From Desertibaculum subflavum (GTDB lineage: Bacteria > Pseudomonadota > Alphaproteobacteria > Ferrovibrionales > Ferrovibrionaceae): 64,000 nucleotides of DNA. Position numbers and translations under genes: made by a program. The stretch lies in NCBI GenBank assembly GCA_003576705.1, contig QOZS01000009.1, positions 1 to 64,000 of the forward strand, written 5' to 3'. Each line of letters begins with the position of its first letter. Position 1 is the first letter of the stretch. Under the pieces are notes generated by a model. It was not told the origin of the DNA. It ran no database searches and saw only the letters and a program-made list of their open reading frames with translations. This document shows positions 63,629 to 64,000 of the stretch, in pieces.

Positions 63629-64000
63629 CGCGCCTTGGTCTCGGCGTTCATCGGATAGAGGCCGGGCAGCTTGGTGCCCTTCTCCACCTCCGACATGATC
63701 CAGGCCTCCATGCGCTCCTGCTCCGGCGCCTGCGCCAGCACCTCGTCGAGCAGGGCGGCCGGGATCAGCACCGCGCCATCGTCGTCGACCACCACCACGT
63801 CATCGGGGAACACCGCGACGCCGCCGCAGCCGATCGGCTGCTGCCAGGCGACGAAGGTGAGGCCGGCGACCGAAGGCGGCGCCGCCCCGCCCTGGCACCA
63901 GACCGGGAGCCCGGTGCCGAGCACGCCGGCCACGTCGCGGACCACGCCGTCGGTGATCAGCGCCGCCACGCCCTTCTTCTGCATGCGGGCGCAGAGGATG
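63604..64000 (-). CDS. RraA family protein, partial (runs off the right edge)
   Basis: The C-terminal about 130 residues of an RraA/HMG-aldolase-like protein; the reading frame stays open to the window edge, so the start lies outside. AALITDGVVRDVAGVL, PDDVVVVDDDGAVLIP and the charged tail are family features. It overlaps the convergent glycosyltransferase by 25 bases. A complete relative is at 23516-24229, with modest similarity. Confidence 0.8.
   Translation of the reverse strand, partial: ILCARMQKKGVAALITDGVVRDVAGVLGTGLPVWCQGGAAPPSVAGLTFVAWQQPIGCGGVAVFPDDVVVVDDDGAVLIPAALLDEVLAQAPEQERMEAWIMSEVEKGTKLPGLYPMNAETKARYEASKKG

Overview
The window is dense, high-GC DNA with short intergenic gaps and many ATGA/TGATG stop-start overlaps. 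It carries a NasT/NasS nitrate regulon driven by a sigma-54 promoter, TfdA and LLM oxidoreductases, a PF04392 substrate-binding protein and a PilZ-methyltransferase. This mix fits an alphaproteobacterium, probably Rhodospirillales-like (inference from gene content and composition; no rRNA or other marker is present). No rRNA, tRNA, phage or insertion sequence was seen.

Layout. 0.1-7 kb: a TetR regulator divergent from a TfdA-type dioxygenase across a 22-bp palindrome, a GYD protein, a PhnM-like hydrolase, a GDT1/UPF0016 transporter behind a yybP-ykoY manganese riboswitch, and a GMC oxidoreductase plus LLM flavoenzyme pair. 7-14 kb: a PAS/GAF histidine kinase divergent from a three-gene operon (D-Ala-D-Ala-ligase-like ATP-grasp enzyme, an MFS transporter fused to a double extracytoplasmic module, a PF04392 binding protein). 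14-26 kb: mixed metabolism (esterase-like hydrolase, HD phosphohydrolase, PhyH dioxygenase, SAF-domain dehydrogenase, MaoC-like hydratase, Old Yellow Enzyme, zinc alcohol dehydrogenase, RraA-like aldolase, metallo-beta-lactamase lactonase, TspO, MsrA), two copies of a long hairpin repeat, an array of eight 16-bp repeats, and an exported protein holding a piece of an AAA+ ATPase.

26-33.5 kb: a membrane histidine kinase, a fatty-acyl desaturase and a PilZ-methyltransferase fusion that resemble parts of a fatty-acid methyl ester signalling system, then a class III aminotransferase and the two CoA-transferase subunits, which are convergent rather than in tandem. 33.6-47 kb: a complete nitrate assimilation regulon (nasT, nasS, nrtA, nrtB, a tandem NrtC/D ATPase, nirB, nirD, nasA, cysG). 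Its leader shows, in order, a -24/-12 promoter, two ANTAR-type hexaloop hairpins and an intrinsic terminator, so expression should depend on both nitrogen status and nitrate.

47-64 kb: two divergent LLM flavoenzymes and a methyltransferase, then an eleven-gene minus-strand operon (61.8 to 49.7 kb) with a divergent phosphatase-glycosyltransferase pair. Together these encode the four enzymes expected for GDP-D-glycero-D-manno-heptose (GmhA-, HddA-, GmhB- and HddC-like), a small transaldolase, four sugar oxidoreductases or epimerases, and membrane proteins for glycan assembly. The window ends inside a second RraA-like gene.
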